DNA from: Tyto alba
Lineage: Eukaryota > Chordata > Aves > Strigiformes > Tytonidae
Assembly: GCF_018691265.1 (NCBI RefSeq)
Contig: NW_024881300.1
Span: 5,593,546-5,657,545 of the forward strand
Reading direction: 5' to 3'
Length of the DNA: 64,000 bases
The notes under the pieces are model-generated. The model was not told where the DNA came from. It ran no database searches and saw only the letters and a list, made by a program, of their open reading frames with translations. Both the position numbers and the translations under genes were made by a program. Below, piece after piece: positions 61,401 to 64,000 of this stretch. Within the stretch, counting starts at the first letter, position 1, and each line of letters begins with the position of its first letter.

Positions 61401-64000
61401 AGAACAGGTCACTATAGGGAACAGTACAAGCAGCGTCTACATTTGAACTCCCACATCCTCATCCCATGCATGTTTGTAGCATCAGAAGAAATTAAATTAC
61501 CCTAATAAACCTTTCTGCCTCCTCTCCTACCCAAGAAACAGGATTTTTTTTTTCCTGACATCTTAAACCACATGGGTTTTCCCTCTTATTTTTTTGGTAA
61601 GACTATCATATGGCATTTGTATAGCACTTTTAATTATTTGAAAATATATAATAGAGTGGAGACATGGATCCCACTTATATAAATGCCTATTAAAAGGCCA
61701 TTTATTCTCTCAGTAACCATAAAACATAAAACACCTCTTAAAAGAATATAATTCCTTTGTTTCTAAGCCAAACACATATAATAAGACAGCTTGCTCCTTT
61801 TAAGTAAATAAAAATGATTTGTATTAAATAAAATGAAATATTGTATGCACTATATAATTTAACAATAAGACACATCAAAGTATGCATTACTGCGAGCTAA
61901 CCCATGCCTCAGAGGTGTTGCAAGCCAAATACTTTAAACGATCCAAGAAACATGTTGCTACAGAAAAGCAAAAACCACAGCGCGTCATAAACTATTGGTC
62001 AGATGAGATGTAAAACCAAGTTCCTAACCATTTGTGGTCACTAAAATCCCCTGGCACTTACTGTACCCTTAGAATGTTGATTTTGCCCAAACTGGAATGT
62101 TTTTAATACACAAGTTTTATGCCACCTAGCTTTATTCCTTATTCCTTTAGAGAGAACTCCCGCGCTTGCTCTGCGCCGTACAGTGTTGAGCCAGCCCACT
62201 GCAACCTTGCAGTGTTCTGCCGTAGGAGTGGCTGCCCTGCAAAGGGTTTCAAGAAGTGTCTTGCATGTAAACACATTCATATGGATCTCTACATGCTCTC
62301 TCAGTTACAGCCCATTAAAATGGGTGAAACTAATGGGATTTCTTGGAGATACTTGATAGTGAAATTTGATCCATAGTTTGTAACACAGTTTCAAATCCCT
62401 CAACTATAATGCAAGAATAAATAACATGATTATGTTGTATATAACCCCAAATAAAATGATGCAAAAAATGTAATCATTGAGAATACACTAAACCCCTTGA
62501 CAGAACACAAGTATGTTAAAAAACACTGCAAAAATAATCAGCACAGAAAAGCTTATATATTGTTTGTATCAGTTTTGTATGGATTTAAATTGCCACATTG
62601 CATCCACATTCCCCATTTATGAACTGCTCTGTAATTTTGACTGCTCTATTTTAAACTTGTTTCAGTGGAAACACTGTGCGCTCTATGAGAATCCTTACAA
62701 AGCTGATGAGTCAGTACTTTTTGCTAAAAAGGAGGAGTTTTCTTTCCCAGAGCATTAATAAGTATAGCTAAGTTTAGGTTCTAGTTGTGCCAACTGTCTA
62801 GTAGCAGGAGAAAAAAAATCCACTGTCTCTAGCAATAGGAGTAAATTTCTTTTAAGAAATACATCATGAAGCAAGGAAACGTACTGTAAACCTATTGATT
62901 TATATTATTTGTGAGGACTGAGTGAATGGTTGCATAAAGCAAAATGTGAACCAGAAAGTCAGTGAGTTAGAGAGCAGTTTACAAACACTAATGCTATTTC
63001 ATGAAAAGAAACCTCTCCAAAACACAACAGAACCACAGACCTTCCACCGCATCCTGCACCATCAGTGCTACGTAGCCGAGATAGTTCAGTTATGTCTCTA
63101 TTGTTATTTCCATGACTAAATATTTATTCCACAGTGCTCCCGGTCCTGAAGAGATCACTTGTTCCGACATCTGCCCTGCAGTTGGTGCTGTGCACAGAGC
63201 CGCACAAAGAGCAGGGCTGCACGGCACGCTGCAGATGTGCAGCACGCAGGAAACTCACCCTCTGCTTGTCACTACAGCTGCACATCCCGCCCGCAAAAGC
63301 CCCACTAACAACAACAATAATTTATTTTATGATGCTTGAAAAATTCTTTTTAAGTAATAAAACAATCCTAAGTGAGAAATTATGAAGCATAGTGGGTTTT
63401 TTTCCAAATAAGTGTAACCCGGAAACATTTTACTTCATTGATCTAAATACACTTGCTAGGCGGGTAGGAAAACCACTGACACCAACATACCATCCTTTTT
63501 ATTTTATTTTTACACAAATAGCAGAAAATACATTAACAGATTTCAAACATATCTATAAAAATACCCATGTTAAATAGCAAAATTGAGGTGATTTTTTTCA
63601 TACTGTAATGTCAATCTAAAATCAGAGTGTGATTGTGTATTTTTTTTCTTGTTAACTTTAATTAATAGCATTAGATCTTTTGCTGCTATCTTGCAAATTA
63701 ACCCACACCTGCAGTTTCCTGTGGCTATAGACTTCACCACCAAAAGTCATATGGTGGTGCAATAATATTTAATAAACACCTTTTATTAACCTGTCTTCAA
63801 TCCGCAGTATTATTACAGTCAGTAAATGTTACAACAACATTCTTATGTTGCCTAAAAATTGTTATTAATTTGCATTTGATTGACTCCATGTGTCCTGTGA
63901 GCCTAACGGCATTGTTAACTGTTTCTAGCATGGACCCGAAGCTCTTCTGAAGCAGATTCACACCCATCCAAAAACAAAAGGATATGCCCATTGAACAGAT

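Larger units (their letters stand above)
51006..64000. other. AT-rich non-coding DNA, no recognisable gene
   Basis: About 13 kb without a supported gene or young repeat. Frames up to 119 codons are unsupported by splice or family evidence. The block near 52950-53340, and shorter ones near 62120-62300 and 63130-63300, are more complex and less AT-rich than their surroundings. They could be conserved regulatory DNA, but this is only an impression. An 8-bp hairpin with a CC loop (CACTGCAA, TTGCAGTG) lies at 62197-62214. Confidence 0.55.

Noticed and set aside
1..64000. CRISPR arrays, operons, prophage or bacterial-type systems
   Set aside because: No spaced direct-repeat arrays or closely packed coding frames exist, and the repeat content shows vertebrate (bird) nuclear DNA.

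Overview
The window looks like AT-rich, non-coding avian nuclear DNA. The best taxonomic evidence is the repeat content. Three 5'-truncated CR1 LINE fragments are present, two of them ending in the bird-type ATTCTATG 3' tail. Two solo LTRs belong to a retrovirus-like family common in bird genomes (TGTCCTGG start, CA end). No complete protein-coding gene, tRNA, rRNA or other structural RNA could be recognised. Most long reading frames are chance openings or lie inside the repeats.

Layout: 1-14.8 kb is unique-looking sequence with several eroded repeat relics: a DNA-transposon-like piece near 3 kb and SINE-like pieces near 10.9 and 13.7 kb. A possible minus-strand 3' terminal exon lies at 4.4 kb. 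At 14.8-18.9 kb is the densest young-repeat block: a minus-strand solo LTR with a perfect 5-bp target duplication, a plus-strand relative of it 1.9 kb further on, and a CR1 copy. 18.9-31 kb is unique-looking, with an antisense LINE relic at about 28.4 kb and a perfect 18-bp inverted repeat at 30.7 kb. 31.0-34.5 kb holds two more CR1 copies, one old and one younger. 34.5-50.9 kb has the best unexplained open stretches (36.1 kb plus strand; 37.8, 40.6 and 46.3 kb minus strand) and a small GC-rich hairpin at 44.0 kb. 50.9-64 kb starts with an antisense MIR-like SINE and otherwise holds no recognisable gene; a perfect palindromic RFX-type X-box sits at 55.5 kb.

The most plausible reading is a bird intergenic region or very long intron, possibly carrying conserved regulatory elements. 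The exon-like stretches were examined for splice sites and phase. The bounded ones all start in phase 2 and end in phase 1, so they cannot be joined directly to each other and are reported only as candidates. No operon-like or defence-like system is present.
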